Of a stretch of 64,000 bases of DNA, positions 46,056-55,969 are shown piece by piece. The stretch is from assembly GCA_003140075.1 (NCBI GenBank), contig PLIO01000070.1:77363-141362 (forward strand), read 5' to 3'. The notes beneath the pieces are model-generated. The model was not told where the DNA came from. It was given only the letters and a program-made list of their open reading frames with translations, and did not search any database. A program made the translations under genes and the position numbers. Position 1 is the stretch's first letter. Every line of letters starts with the position of its first letter. Origin of the DNA: Acidobacteriaceae bacterium (GTDB taxonomy: Bacteria; Acidobacteriota; Terriglobia; Terriglobales; Acidobacteriaceae).

Positions 46056-47084
46056 CTAATCTGCCTGCGCGAGGGTCGCGGCAAGGTTCACGGCAACGCT
46101 CGCGTCTTCTGTTTCGCGCAGGTTTGGCTGGATGAGACTGTCAGTGACGGCTTGCACAATTTCGCGGAGACTCTTGGTAGGTGAGTACCCAATCGCGGTA
46201 CGAATTCGGCTTAAGTCCGGAACGCGGCGGGACATGTCTTCAAAATCCTTGCCGTACGCCTCTTCATACGAGAGGTGCCGGATCGGCGAACTCGACCCGG
46301 TTTCTTCCTTAACGACGGCAGCGAGTTCGTTAATCGTGACCTCTTGGTCCGATCCGATATTAAAGATCGAGCCCACCGCGCCATCGTGAGTGCTCAGTTT
46401 GATAAGCGCCTGGACAACGTCACCGACCCATCCAAAACAGCGGGACTGCGTCCCATCTCCGTAGATCGTGATAGGACTTCCAGCGAGTGCTTGGCTGACG
46501 AACCGGGGCAAAACCATCCCGTAGGTTCCGGTTTGGCGCGGGCCTACCGTATTGAACAGACGAACCAGCACCACGGGTACGCCGTGCTCGCGGTGATAGG
46601 CAATCGCGAGAAACTCGTCGATGGCTTTCGAACAGGCGTAACTCCAGCGACCTCGCACTGGCGGTCCAATCACAAGATCGTCATCTTCATGGAAAGGAAT
46701 CTTTGTCGCTTTGCCATAAACTTCAGAGGTGGAAGTAATCAATACCTTCTTTTTCTTTTTCTTTGCGGCCTCCAGCACGAGTTCAGTGGCGCGAATGTTG
46801 GTGTGCAAGGTGCGCACCGGAGAATCCACGACCAAACGAACACCAACTGCAGCGGCCAGGTGGTAGACGATGTCGCATTCGTCGATCAACTCGGCGAGCA
46901 CGGCGCGGTGCATGACGGAATCGATTACATACACGAATCTCCTCTCACGCTTCAGGTGTTGGATGTTCAGGATCGATCCGGTCGATAGATCGTCCAGAAC
47001 CGTCACGTTGTTTCCCTGTCGAAGCAGCGCCTCAGCCAGATGAGAACCGACGAACCCGGCGCCACCCGTAATCAGAACGTGCAT
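46056..47084 (-). CDS. NAD-dependent epimerase/dehydratase (extended SDR)
   Basis: VLITGGAGFVGSHLAEALL, HLAAAVGV, YACSKAIDEFLA. Confidence 0.93.
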   Translation of the reverse strand: MHVLITGGAGFVGSHLAEALLRQGNNVTVLDDLSTGSILNIQHLKRERRFVYVIDSVMHRAVLAELIDECDIVYHLAAAVGVRLVVDSPVRTLHTNIRATELVLEAAKKKKKKVLITSTSEVYGKATKIPFHEDDDLVIGPPVRGRWSYACSKAIDEFLAIAYHREHGVPVVLVRLFNTVGPRQTGTYGMVLPRFVSQALAGSPITIYGDGTQSRCFGWVGDVVQALIKLSTHDGAVGSIFNIGSDQEVTINELAAVVKEETGSSSPIRHLSYEEAYGKDFEDMSRRVPDLSRIRTAIGYSPTKSLREIVQAVTDSLIQPNLRETEDASVAVNLAATLAQAD

Positions 47085-47185
47085 GGAAAACCTCCTCTCA
47101 AATTAGAAAACTTACAACCCGATCAAGATTTACATTCCGGAGAGCTGATTTGGGGAAGCCGGCGCTTCCCCGCGATAAACGTTCG

Positions 47186-48472
47186 TCAGGACAATTCCTT
47201 TTGGACAGGTGAACAGCCGGGGCCTTCGAGACAATCGCCGGAGGCGGGAAGCTGCGCTTCCAGCGGAAGGTTCCTCTTCGACCGAGCCAGCGAAAGGTAG
47301 AGGGACTCCAAATCGTCCGCCAAACGCTGACTGGAGAAACGAGCCTTCACAAATGTCCGTCCCACCTGGCCCATCGCCCGGCGCATCTCGGGATTCTCCA
47401 TCAGATACGCCACCGCATGAGCGAGCACCTTGGAGTCTCGTGGCGCGAGAATGCCGTTATTGAACACTTCGAAGCCGCCTTGCCGGGTCGCAGCGCCGAC
47501 CATGAGGTCGCGCACTCCTCCTACGTCGGCCGCTACGAATGCCTTGCCTGACGCCATCGCTTCCAGCAATGCGACCGGAGTTCCTTCGTTAATCGAGGTC
47601 AAGACGATCAGGTCAAGATCGGCGTAGATGCGGTCCAGGTGTTGCTGCCATCCAGTTAAGCTGACCGCGTGGCCGAGCCGCGCAACGTCAACCTGCTCTT
47701 CACAGCGCCTTCGGAGTTCGCCATCTCCGACAAGAGCAAAGCGGACATTTCGAGAGTCACAGACCAAGTGGCTGGCGCAGCTCAAGAACAGATCCGGGTC
47801 CTTGATTGTGGTGAGTCGGCCCACCCATCCCACTAGAAAGGTCTCCGCATTACAATGGAGCGAGCTGCGCAGAGTGCCGACACGTCTATTGACTCCAAGA
47901 AAAGGCTCGAGATCGAATCCGAGTGGAATCACCGATATCTTTTCAGCCGGCGCTATCCGGTAGACTTCGGCCAATTCCTGCTTCTGCGATTCGCTGACTG
48001 CAACAATGCGGTCGGTGTGGCACGCCAGAAAACGCTCAATGGCCAAGAAGATTCGAGTGACGAAGGGAGAGAAATATCCTCGGAACACATGTCCGTGAAA
48101 GGTGTGCACCCGGACAGGAACTCCGGTTGCCATAGCCGCTAATCGGCCGAGCGTGCCCGCCTTGGCGGTGTGAGTATGGAGGACAACCGGTTTTTCCCGA
48201 TGGAGGATTCGAACCAATTGCCAGAGAGTCGTCAAGTCTTTGTACCAGGAGATCCTGCGGGACATCGTTCCAATCTTCATTGGCACAACATCCTTTTGCA
48301 GGGCGAGGTATTCCATACTGCCCTCAGTGGCCGGTACCTCACCCGTCAGCAAGAGCGTCCGGTACCCTTTTTGGCGGAAAGCATCGGTCATCAGGATCGC
48401 CTGAATCGCCGGCCCACCAATGTTCAGACGGGCAATGACTCTCGCAATCGTGAAGTTGTGTCCGGAATTCAC
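47186..48472 (-). CDS. Glycosyltransferase family 4
   Basis: RVHTFHGHVFRGYF, VGWVGRLTTIKDPDLFL, LTSINEGTPVALLEAMASGKAFVAADVGG. Confidence 0.9.
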   Translation of the reverse strand: MNSGHNFTIARVIARLNIGGPAIQAILMTDAFRQKGYRTLLLTGEVPATEGSMEYLALQKDVVPMKIGTMSRRISWYKDLTTLWQLVRILHREKPVVLHTHTAKAGTLGRLAAMATGVPVRVHTFHGHVFRGYFSPFVTRIFLAIERFLACHTDRIVAVSESQKQELAEVYRIAPAEKISVIPLGFDLEPFLGVNRRVGTLRSSLHCNAETFLVGWVGRLTTIKDPDLFLSCASHLVCDSRNVRFALVGDGELRRRCEEQVDVARLGHAVSLTGWQQHLDRIYADLDLIVLTSINEGTPVALLEAMASGKAFVAADVGGVRDLMVGAATRQGGFEVFNNGILAPRDSKVLAHAVAYLMENPEMRRAMGQVGRTFVKARFSSQRLADDLESLYLSLARSKRNLPLEAQLPASGDCLEGPGCSPVQKELS

Positions 48473-48547
48473 TGTGCTCTTAGGCTTGCACTTCAGAGTT
48501 CGACGATGCTCGTTTGGCGTGCGTGACTTCGACTGACAAACTGTCTT

Positions 48548-50533
48548 TCAGGCCGTTGCCAGGCTGGAAGGCCGAAGTTGCCGGTCCGACTGATGCTCCA
48601 GCCAACTCTGGAACATGAGGATGTCCCATAAGTGGTACTGCCAGGCTCCGCGACCTTGGAGGTGTGCGTCCCACTTTCGTCGAACGACCGCGGAATCGAA
48701 GAATCCTTCCTGCTGCAGCCGCCTCGGGTCCAGCAAAGCTTCAGCCCAATCACGCATCGATGTGCGAAGCCATGAATCGAGCGGGATGCCAAATCCCATC
48801 TTTGATCGCTCCGTCAACTGTGAGGGGACGTAACGCCGCAGCAACTGGCGAAGAATCCATTTTCCATGGTGTGGCCTGACCTTCATTTCGAGGGGCAGTC
48901 GCCAGGCAAACTCCACAACGCGATGATCTAGGTAGGGGATTCGGCTTTCTAAGCCGAATGCCATGCTCGCCCGGTCAAGTTTCGCCAAGATATCGTTTGG
49001 CAAATAGGTGATGGTGTCGAGATACATTGCCTGAAGTGCAAAGTCTGGCAGTGTGAGCCATTCTTGTTTGCTAAAGTGGGGCGACGAATCCAAGACCGTT
49101 TCCCGAACCACCCGCTCCGAAGGAAGCCAATGCGAGGCCATCTTCATATACAGGTCTTTGCGATCCAGAGAAGACAACAAGCGTGCCAACTGGTGCAGTT
49201 TGTAGCCAGGACTGCGCTGTCGAAAGCTGGCGGGGAGGATCGGGCGCAAAACGCCAAAAATCGCCTCCCAATTCTGCGGTTCGACCCCGGTGATTGCAGC
49301 CGCTGTCAGCTGCCGCAACGTGCGTGGAGTGAGCCTGAGCGAGTTCCACAAACGGCCGCCCCAAGTGTACCGGTTGTATCCTCCGAACACTTCGTCGCCG
49401 CCATCGCCCGAAAGGCTTACAGTCACATGCTGCCGGACGAGCTGAGAGATCAACAAGGTGGGAAGCTGGGAGGAATCAGCAAATGGCTCGTCATACACTT
49501 CGGGCAAGCAGCTGACCAACCCGATCGCTTCCGCCGGACTAACATACAACTCCGTGTGCTCGGTTCCCAGGTATCGTGCTACTGCCCGCGCTTCCGGTGC
49601 CTCGTCGTAAGACGCATCCTGGAATCCAATCGTGAACGTGCGGATCGGAGAGCTACTCTGCGCCTGCATAAGTGCGACAACCAGTGAAGAATCGATTCCG
49701 CCGGACAGAAATGCACCGAGGGGTACATCCGCGTGCATGCGCAGCCGGACAGCATCGCGCAAAAGCCAATCAAGCTCCGCCACCGCGTCCTTCTCCGAAC
49801 CTCGGAACGGGTGCGATGCAGCATCTTCCACGCACGCCAGCACCGACCAGAACGCGCTGATCCGGGTTTCGCCGCATTTATAGCGAAGCATCGTTCCGGG
49901 AAGCAGCTTGTGGATGCCACGGTAGATGGAATCGGGAGCCGGGATACAGTTGAACTGCAGGTACCGAACCAAAGAATCGCGGTCGATTTCTGCATCGAAG
50001 GCCGGGTGCTCACGGAACGCCTTGAGCTCGGAGGCAAAAAGAAACACGCCGCCGGCCGTACCATAATAAAGAGGCTTTTCGCCTAGTCGGTCTCGCGCCA
50101 GTAACAGCGTACGCTCGTGACGGTCCCACAATGCGAATGCGAACATTCCGTTCATTCGCTTTAGCGACGACTCGACTCCCCATTCCTCGAAGGCGGCGAG
50201 CATCACTTCGGTATCGGAATGGCCGCGAAACCCGAGGCCGGGATTGGCCCTCTGTAAGTCCTGCCGGACTTGCTCGTAATTGTAGATCTCGCCGTTGTAC
50301 GAAATCACAAACCGGCCGGCCGGGGAGACCATGGGCTGGTGGCCGGCAGAGGAAAGATCCAAAATCGAGAGACGGCGGTGACCGAGAGCGACGCCGGTCT
50401 CGGGGTCGGCCCAGACGCCGTGACCATCGGGGCCGCGGTGCGACAGCGCATCGGCCATCCGAGCAGCGATGAACTCCAAGCCATCGCGATTCGTTCTTCC
50501 TGCTGAATCGACGCACCCCGCGATGCCGCACAC
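48548..50533 (-). CDS. asnB: Asparagine synthase (glutamine-hydrolysing) family amidotransferase
   Basis: MCGIAGCVDSAG, SHRGPDGHG, GAFLSGGIDSSLVVALM, SLSGDGGDEVFGGYNRY. Confidence 0.93.
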   Translation of the reverse strand: MCGIAGCVDSAGRTNRDGLEFIAARMADALSHRGPDGHGVWADPETGVALGHRRLSILDLSSAGHQPMVSPAGRFVISYNGEIYNYEQVRQDLQRANPGLGFRGHSDTEVMLAAFEEWGVESSLKRMNGMFAFALWDRHERTLLLARDRLGEKPLYYGTAGGVFLFASELKAFREHPAFDAEIDRDSLVRYLQFNCIPAPDSIYRGIHKLLPGTMLRYKCGETRISAFWSVLACVEDAASHPFRGSEKDAVAELDWLLRDAVRLRMHADVPLGAFLSGGIDSSLVVALMQAQSSSPIRTFTIGFQDASYDEAPEARAVARYLGTEHTELYVSPAEAIGLVSCLPEVYDEPFADSSQLPTLLISQLVRQHVTVSLSGDGGDEVFGGYNRYTWGGRLWNSLRLTPRTLRQLTAAAITGVEPQNWEAIFGVLRPILPASFRQRSPGYKLHQLARLLSSLDRKDLYMKMASHWLPSERVVRETVLDSSPHFSKQEWLTLPDFALQAMYLDTITYLPNDILAKLDRASMAFGLESRIPYLDHRVVEFAWRLPLEMKVRPHHGKWILRQLLRRYVPSQLTERSKMGFGIPLDSWLRTSMRDWAEALLDPRRLQQEGFFDSAVVRRKWDAHLQGRGAWQYHLWDILMFQSWLEHQSDRQLRPSSLATA

Positions 50534-51531
50534 TAGCTTGTTTCTCCCTTAACGGATACAACTGCATTCACGTTCTCGACAAGAATCAAGTCTTCGGTGA
50601 ACCCATCCAACACACCTCGCCACAAACTTCGCAGCCGGGTGAATTTGAGATCTCGCACCAGCACAACCAATCCGAATTCCAAGAGCGCGCGATAAACGAC
50701 CGCAGCATAAAAGAGCGGCCGGTTGCGTGAGCGTCGTACGGCAAGAATCAGGTTTCGAAAGCTGTAGTAAGTTCTCCAGGCTGGCTTGTCGATGGTCTTT
50801 GCCAGCCACCTTTGCTTGTACTCGTAGTTATCGCAGTAAATGGCATCGCTGACGATTACCTGGCGGTAGCCGAGATCCGAGAGTCGCCATCCGTATTCCA
50901 GGTCTTCCCAACCCATCCACATTGCGGGCCAGGGGAGAACCCCCCGCTTCACAGGATCTGTGGAATAAAGAGCACCGTTGCTGCTGCTCCAGAACACGTC
51001 AATCAGGCGATCTGGCGGTGGCGATGCAACGAGTATCGCTGGAAGCGGCAGTTCGCGCGTTCCGGTGAGATTAAAACGCTTGGCCGTGGTCAAATAACCC
51101 AGCGGATACGCCACACCGAGATTCTCGAGGAACCTGGCAGCGTCGAGCAGTGCCCGAATGACTTGAGGATCAAAGTTCCCGTCGTGGTTGAGTGCGTAGG
51201 CGTAGTCTGCGCCGCCTTCAGCTGCGATCCGCAACCGCTCGCACAGGTTCGCGCCCGAACCCAAATTCCGATCGTAGGATCTGTAGAGTACGTGGTGCCA
51301 TCCGCGATCCGCGAGAATCGACGGAATCGTACCTGTGCCGCGGGAGTCCACTACGAGGATGCGTTCAAAAATATCCTGACCGGATGATTGCACCTGATCC
51401 AGAATGCGCATGACGTCGGCGTCGTTTTGGTAAGAAGAGATGACCAGCCAGACTCTGGAGGACTGCATTTCAGAACATGGCAGCATCTCTCCCGCGTTAT
51501 CAGTTCTCGTTGAAGACACTTTAGAGGTCAA
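50533..51531 (-). CDS. Glycosyltransferase family 2
   Basis: ILVVDSRGTG, YALNHDGNFDPQVIRALL, MWMGWEDLEYGWRL. Confidence 0.8.
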   Translation of the reverse strand: MTSKVSSTRTDNAGEMLPCSEMQSSRVWLVISSYQNDADVMRILDQVQSSGQDIFERILVVDSRGTGTIPSILADRGWHHVLYRSYDRNLGSGANLCERLRIAAEGGADYAYALNHDGNFDPQVIRALLDAARFLENLGVAYPLGYLTTAKRFNLTGTRELPLPAILVASPPPDRLIDVFWSSSNGALYSTDPVKRGVLPWPAMWMGWEDLEYGWRLSDLGYRQVIVSDAIYCDNYEYKQRWLAKTIDKPAWRTYYSFRNLILAVRRSRNRPLFYAAVVYRALLEFGLVVLVRDLKFTRLRSLWRGVLDGFTEDLILVENVNAVVSVKGETS

Positions 51532-52458
51532 CTATTGCGACAGACAGCGCCCCGAAGAAAACAAATCGTCAAAGCTAAGGTGTGAACACGGCATTGTCTG
51601 ATTGGGTTCGCACAGGAAAGGAGCCTTCTTCCGCCACTCGGCATCGGCCTTTAAAATATTGGGATTCTTTGTCTGAGTCCGGTCGACAGTTGGGCTGAGT
51701 GTCTGGGCCAGCACAATGATGTGATATGGACGCTCCACAGCGACATTCAACACGTCCATGCCAGCATAATCGAACATGTGGACCAGAAGGTCCGGGCTGA
51801 ATACATGATGATGCATTGCGCGAACCGACGCGTTCATCAGACAACGCTCTCGGAACTGCTCCATCATGCCAGCTCCAGGATCCAAGGCGAGATCGTGAAG
51901 CTCTAAGACTTCCGGCAGATGCGTCAGGTCGGCTTCCGTCACGTTTCTTCGATAGTCCTCCTCGATATGGGAAAAGGTGGAAAATGGCCGCCGGTGGTCA
52001 AAGGTGCCGGCTTTGTGCGGCACGACCACCAGGACAGCGCCGCCTAGCCGGAGGATTCGCTTCCATTCCATGAGGGCCCGCAGCGGGTTCGCCAAGTGCT
52101 CCAAGACGTGCGAGGCCAGAACAAACTCATAGCTTTCATCCTTCAAGCCCGACGGGCTCGCTGCCTCGGCCACGACCGATTCTCTCGTAGAAGCCCAAAT
52201 TACATCTTTCGAGAAATTGCATTGGTCTACTCGCCGTGAAATTGGATAAACAGGGATAAGGCGTGTTCTAGTAAAGATCGGGCTCGGACCTCCGAATTCG
52301 ATGCCAATCCGGTCCCGAAAAAATGGCTCCATCTGCCCGAATCCAAAGCACGTTTTACTGGTGGCACGAGCGAACAGCACATGGGGTAAAGCTCGAGCCG
52401 CCCACAAATAGTAGGGGTAGCGGCTTACTGGCTGCGTGCTATTGCTGATTCTTCTCAT
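51532..52458 (-). CDS. SAM-dependent methyltransferase
   Basis: SYEFVLASHVLEHLANPLRALMEWKRILRLGGAVLVVVPHK. Confidence 0.8.
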   Translation of the reverse strand: MRRISNSTQPVSRYPYYLWAARALPHVLFARATSKTCFGFGQMEPFFRDRIGIEFGGPSPIFTRTRLIPVYPISRRVDQCNFSKDVIWASTRESVVAEAASPSGLKDESYEFVLASHVLEHLANPLRALMEWKRILRLGGAVLVVVPHKAGTFDHRRPFSTFSHIEEDYRRNVTEADLTHLPEVLELHDLALDPGAGMMEQFRERCLMNASVRAMHHHVFSPDLLVHMFDYAGMDVLNVAVERPYHIIVLAQTLSPTVDRTQTKNPNILKADAEWRKKAPFLCEPNQTMPCSHLSFDDLFSSGRCLSQ

Positions 52459-52542
52459 TTCACGATTTCACAGGATCGGCCCGCGCATGTTATTCCCACC
52501 TCCCACGTATGGCTCGCGTACAATCAAGCGGCCGGAGTCACT

Positions 52543-53361
52543 TTGGAAAAACCAAGAAATCTGGATGATGCAACCGTTGAAGGCTTCGGGAAGGAATGGA
52601 GCAAATTCACCCAGGAGCCTCTCAGCGCGGCGGAGCGAGAGCAACTCTTTGCCGAATACTTTTCGCTCATCGATTGGAGTAAGAAACCCAGAAGAGTCTT
52701 GGACATGGGGTGCGGCAGTGGGAGATGGGACGTGCTTCTTGCTCCTCTCGTGGGTGAACTTGTGGCCGCCGATGCGAGTCCCGAAGCTCTTGAGGTGGCA
52801 AAGCGTATTGTTCGTGCGCCTAATGTATCGTTCGTGGAATGCAGCCCGGAGACTCTTCCGTTTGCAGATGGACATTTTGATTTCATCTTCTCGCTCGGCG
52901 TGTTGCATCATCTGCCCGATACCGAGGCGGCGATCGAAAGTCTCGCCTGTAAGCTTACCCCTGGCGGACGGCTGCTTCTTTACCTGTACTATGCATTCGA
53001 CAATCGTCCAAGATGGTTTCGTTTCATTTGGAAGCTAACCGACTTGGTCAGACGTTGCGTCTGCAGGCTTCCTTTTTCTCTGCGGTACGCGCTGTCGCAA
53101 GTGATCGCGCTTTTTGTCTACTGGCCGCTAGCCCGCGCCGCCAAGTTTTTCCCAGTTCCTGGTTCTTGGCCGCTCAGGTTCTATGCGGATCGTAGCTTTT
53201 ACGTCATGCGCACCGACGCTTTGGATCGGTTCGGGACAAAGCTGGAAAAGCGATTCACAAAGCAGCAAATCGTCGCAATGCTAGAAGCCGCTCGGCTAGA
53301 GGACATACGGTTTTCAGACGATGCCCCGTATTGGGTGTGTGCGGCGAGCAAGCGCATGTGA
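52543..53361 (+). CDS. SAM-dependent methyltransferase
   Basis: VLDMGCGSGRWDVLLAPLVGELVAADASPEAL, FDFIFSLGVLHHLPDTEAAI; TTG start. Confidence 0.88.
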   Translation: MEKPRNLDDATVEGFGKEWSKFTQEPLSAAEREQLFAEYFSLIDWSKKPRRVLDMGCGSGRWDVLLAPLVGELVAADASPEALEVAKRIVRAPNVSFVECSPETLPFADGHFDFIFSLGVLHHLPDTEAAIESLACKLTPGGRLLLYLYYAFDNRPRWFRFIWKLTDLVRRCVCRLPFSLRYALSQVIALFVYWPLARAAKFFPVPGSWPLRFYADRSFYVMRTDALDRFGTKLEKRFTKQQIVAMLEAARLEDIRFSDDAPYWVCAASKRM

Positions 53362-53419
53362 ACCCAACGGACGATGTGACCTCGCAACCCACGATTGTGT
53401 GGTTATTGAGGGTCTGCAA

Positions 53420-53718
53420 CCCATATGGATTATTAGAAAGCGCTTCCATCTGAAAGACCCTGTGAACGACTTCGTCCCAGCGTGTGTGTTGTTCCCGGTA
53501 AAGGAGTTAGCCGAATCTGTGCTTGGAACCATGACCCATGTGTCGGCGGGTCCGCACTGGCAAGAGAGAAATGTGTCTGATGTGGCGTACAAATCACCCG
53601 CGGAACAACTGATCGAGCTTGATGCGAATGTTCCGACCGTCACGCCACCGACTTGAGCCTGAACGGCGGGAGCTAACGAGCAAAACATATAGGAGACTTC
53701 GTACATTCATTTTTCTGC
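53420..53718 (-). pseudogene. Decayed secreted protein gene: signal peptide and body in different frames
   Basis: ATG frame gives MNVRSLLYVLLV (signal-like); the adjacent frame continues LAPAVQAQVGGVTVGTFASSSISCSAGDLYATSDTF...NSFTGNNTHAGTKSFTGSF. Exact ends uncertain. Confidence 0.55.
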
Positions 53719-53723
53719 TCCAT

Positions 53724-54692
53724 TCAAGATGCTATTTGCACTCGCGCGAGCCGATTCTGTTTAAACAATGACTTTGCCAACCAAACCCAAAGCATGGTGT
53801 AGGCCTTAACAGTGTCACCGATTTCGAGGATACCGCCGCGAGAAACTGCGTAGACCATCCGTGACAAGGGTTCAATGAGCAGGGTCGCAAGGGTCACGGC
53901 CGTCGCCGACGCCCAGCCAAAATACTTGTAGCAGTAGATAATCCGGCTGCGGAGCGAATAGAAAAGCCGTAGATCTTTAGCCTGAGCGGAGCATCCTCCA
54001 CCTTTGTGATAAGCCTGAGTGGTTGTCAGGTAGTACGATTGCAATCCCGCAGCGTGAACCGAGTGGAGAAAGTCGACCTCTTCGTAGTAAACAAAGAAAC
54101 GCTCATCGAATCCGCCTACCGTTTCGAATATCGGCCGGCGCACCAGAAGAAACGCCCCCATCACGATATCGACTGGCCTGGTTTCACGGTGGTCCCAATC
54201 CCGCATGAGGTTGCCCTGAAACCGTCGCGGGAAGACGTGGCTCAACCCAAACATGTGTCCATAGAAGTGCTGCGGTTTTGGAAATCGCGAGCAGGTCAGC
54301 GCTATCTCGCCTTGATCATTCGCGAGTTGTACTCCGCAAACAGCGACCCGTGAATTCTCCTTCGACTCCAGAAAACGAACGGCTGCAGAAAGTGTCCCGC
54401 TGGTTAACACGATATCGGGATTGAGAAACAACAAATAGGAGGCTCGGCTCCGAGACCCTCCTTTATTGCACGCAGCCGCGAAACCACGGTTTGCCCCGTT
54501 CCGAATGGTGGACAGCGGAAGGCTTCCCATTTGCAGGTTGTCGGCGGAGCCATCAGACGAGCTGTTGTCGACTACAACCACGCGCGATAGTTCAAGCCCG
54601 TCAAGACTTGCGTCCCTGATGGAATCGAGACACTGCTGCAGTTGCGCACCTGCATTCCAGTTAACGATGACGATATCAAGGCTAGGAAGCAT
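53724..54692 (-). CDS. Glycosyltransferase family 2 (rhamnosyltransferase-like)
   Basis: LDIVIVNWNAGAQLQQCLDSI, VVVDNSSSDGS, GGFDERFFVYYEEVDFLHSVHAAG. Confidence 0.9.
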   Translation of the reverse strand: MLPSLDIVIVNWNAGAQLQQCLDSIRDASLDGLELSRVVVVDNSSSDGSADNLQMGSLPLSTIRNGANRGFAAACNKGGSRSRASYLLFLNPDIVLTSGTLSAAVRFLESKENSRVAVCGVQLANDQGEIALTCSRFPKPQHFYGHMFGLSHVFPRRFQGNLMRDWDHRETRPVDIVMGAFLLVRRPIFETVGGFDERFFVYYEEVDFLHSVHAAGLQSYYLTTTQAYHKGGGCSAQAKDLRLFYSLRSRIIYCYKYFGWASATAVTLATLLIEPLSRMVYAVSRGGILEIGDTVKAYTMLWVWLAKSLFKQNRLARVQIAS

Positions 54693-55932
54693 CTATCGCT
54701 CTCGGCAACCACTGTGCCTTATGCGCTTTGCGTCCGATTCTGAAGTACAGGTAGCCTAGCAACAAGTACTTAAGCCAGGATTCGAACGGAGCGAAATATT
54801 GATCCGTGAAGGTCATTACGGCTAATGGGAAGAGGCTGACAGCGTAGTAAAACAGGTATAGCGGATCACCTTTGATCGCCCTGGCGTAGCAGTACGTAGA
54901 CATTGCTCCGATCGCGCAGAACACAACGACCACTCCAACGATGCCAAAATCAATGAAGGGAGGTTGTAGCGCCGTATAGACGTTCCATGGGAAAGGAACG
55001 TTCACCTCTTCTTGAATCGGCGAGATTAGTGTGCCGCCAGTAAAACGGCGAACGACATTTACCCCTGCGACGAAGGTGTTCGTGCCGTATCGAAACGGAG
55101 GATCGGAGCGTACAACTTGATCAAATGCAGGGATGCTTCCAAGAGCGTATTGAGCTAGTGACTCCTGGACCGAAGCGCGATTATCGCGGATCGCAGAATC
55201 GAGGCTACCACCCTTTCCCAGAATCACGGCAAAGGTGGCAAATACAAACAAGAAGGCCAAGCCTGCACCAACGAACGTCTTCCAGTTCAGGCGACCCCGC
55301 ATCGACGAAATGCCCAGCAATGGGACAAAAAGCAATAAAAAAGAAGTCCGACCGGTTGCGAGAACAGCGTAGGCAGCCGAGAACGCGATTGCGCAGTAGT
55401 ATTGGAGTCGTTCCTTGCGTCCCGTACCGACCTCAATAGCCCAAAGAAACGTCGTGACGAAGCTCAGGATCGAAGCGTTTCCCAATAGGCCGTAAGGCGA
55501 AGCTCCCACGTCGGATGTCTCAATTCTCAAGGCGATCAGCCAGTTGCCGATTCCCGACTGCTGGGCGATAGCGTTTGCTTTTGCCAGCACGAAGGGGAAG
55601 AGGGCACCTGATATGAGTAAGAGAAGTAGTCGTGCGCGCGGATGATGCGGCGAGGTTAACTGAACTTCACACCGCTGGACGGGAATAGCCAGTGGTGCTG
55701 GATACAGGAGGAGAGCCAGTTCCGCACCACCAGTGAATGCCAGCACAACGGCCAAGAATATCAGTAGCGTTAGAATGCTGATGGAGTCGATGGTGATTGG
55801 GCGGAAGCAGTAAAGCGTGAGTACCCCCAACCACAGGGCGCTCGCGATAAAAGCGGGATACCGATAATCACGGAACCGGCGGTAATTGAATATGGTCAGC
55901 AGCGCCAACAGCGCTAGAATAATGATTTTCAT
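54682..55932 (-). CDS. O-antigen polymerase/Wzy-like multi-TM protein
   Basis: About 10+ hydrophobic segments, oligosaccharide-repeat polymerase-like layout between GTs and flippase. Confidence 0.7.
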   Translation of the reverse strand: MKIIILALLALLTIFNYRRFRDYRYPAFIASALWLGVLTLYCFRPITIDSISILTLLIFLAVVLAFTGGAELALLLYPAPLAIPVQRCEVQLTSPHHPRARLLLLLISGALFPFVLAKANAIAQQSGIGNWLIALRIETSDVGASPYGLLGNASILSFVTTFLWAIEVGTGRKERLQYYCAIAFSAAYAVLATGRTSFLLLFVPLLGISSMRGRLNWKTFVGAGLAFLFVFATFAVILGKGGSLDSAIRDNRASVQESLAQYALGSIPAFDQVVRSDPPFRYGTNTFVAGVNVVRRFTGGTLISPIQEEVNVPFPWNVYTALQPPFIDFGIVGVVVVFCAIGAMSTYCYARAIKGDPLYLFYYAVSLFPLAVMTFTDQYFAPFESWLKYLLLGYLYFRIGRKAHKAQWLPRAIDAS

Positions 55933-55969
55933 ATGCAGCGCCGTTCAGAAATAGGCAACCGCCGGTGGA

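Noticed and set aside
46744-46766. CTTTTT hexamer repeats in the epimerase gene (KKKKKK) as a phase-variation tract
   Set aside because: The 6-bp unit keeps the frame and the tract is short; no strong reason to suspect switching.
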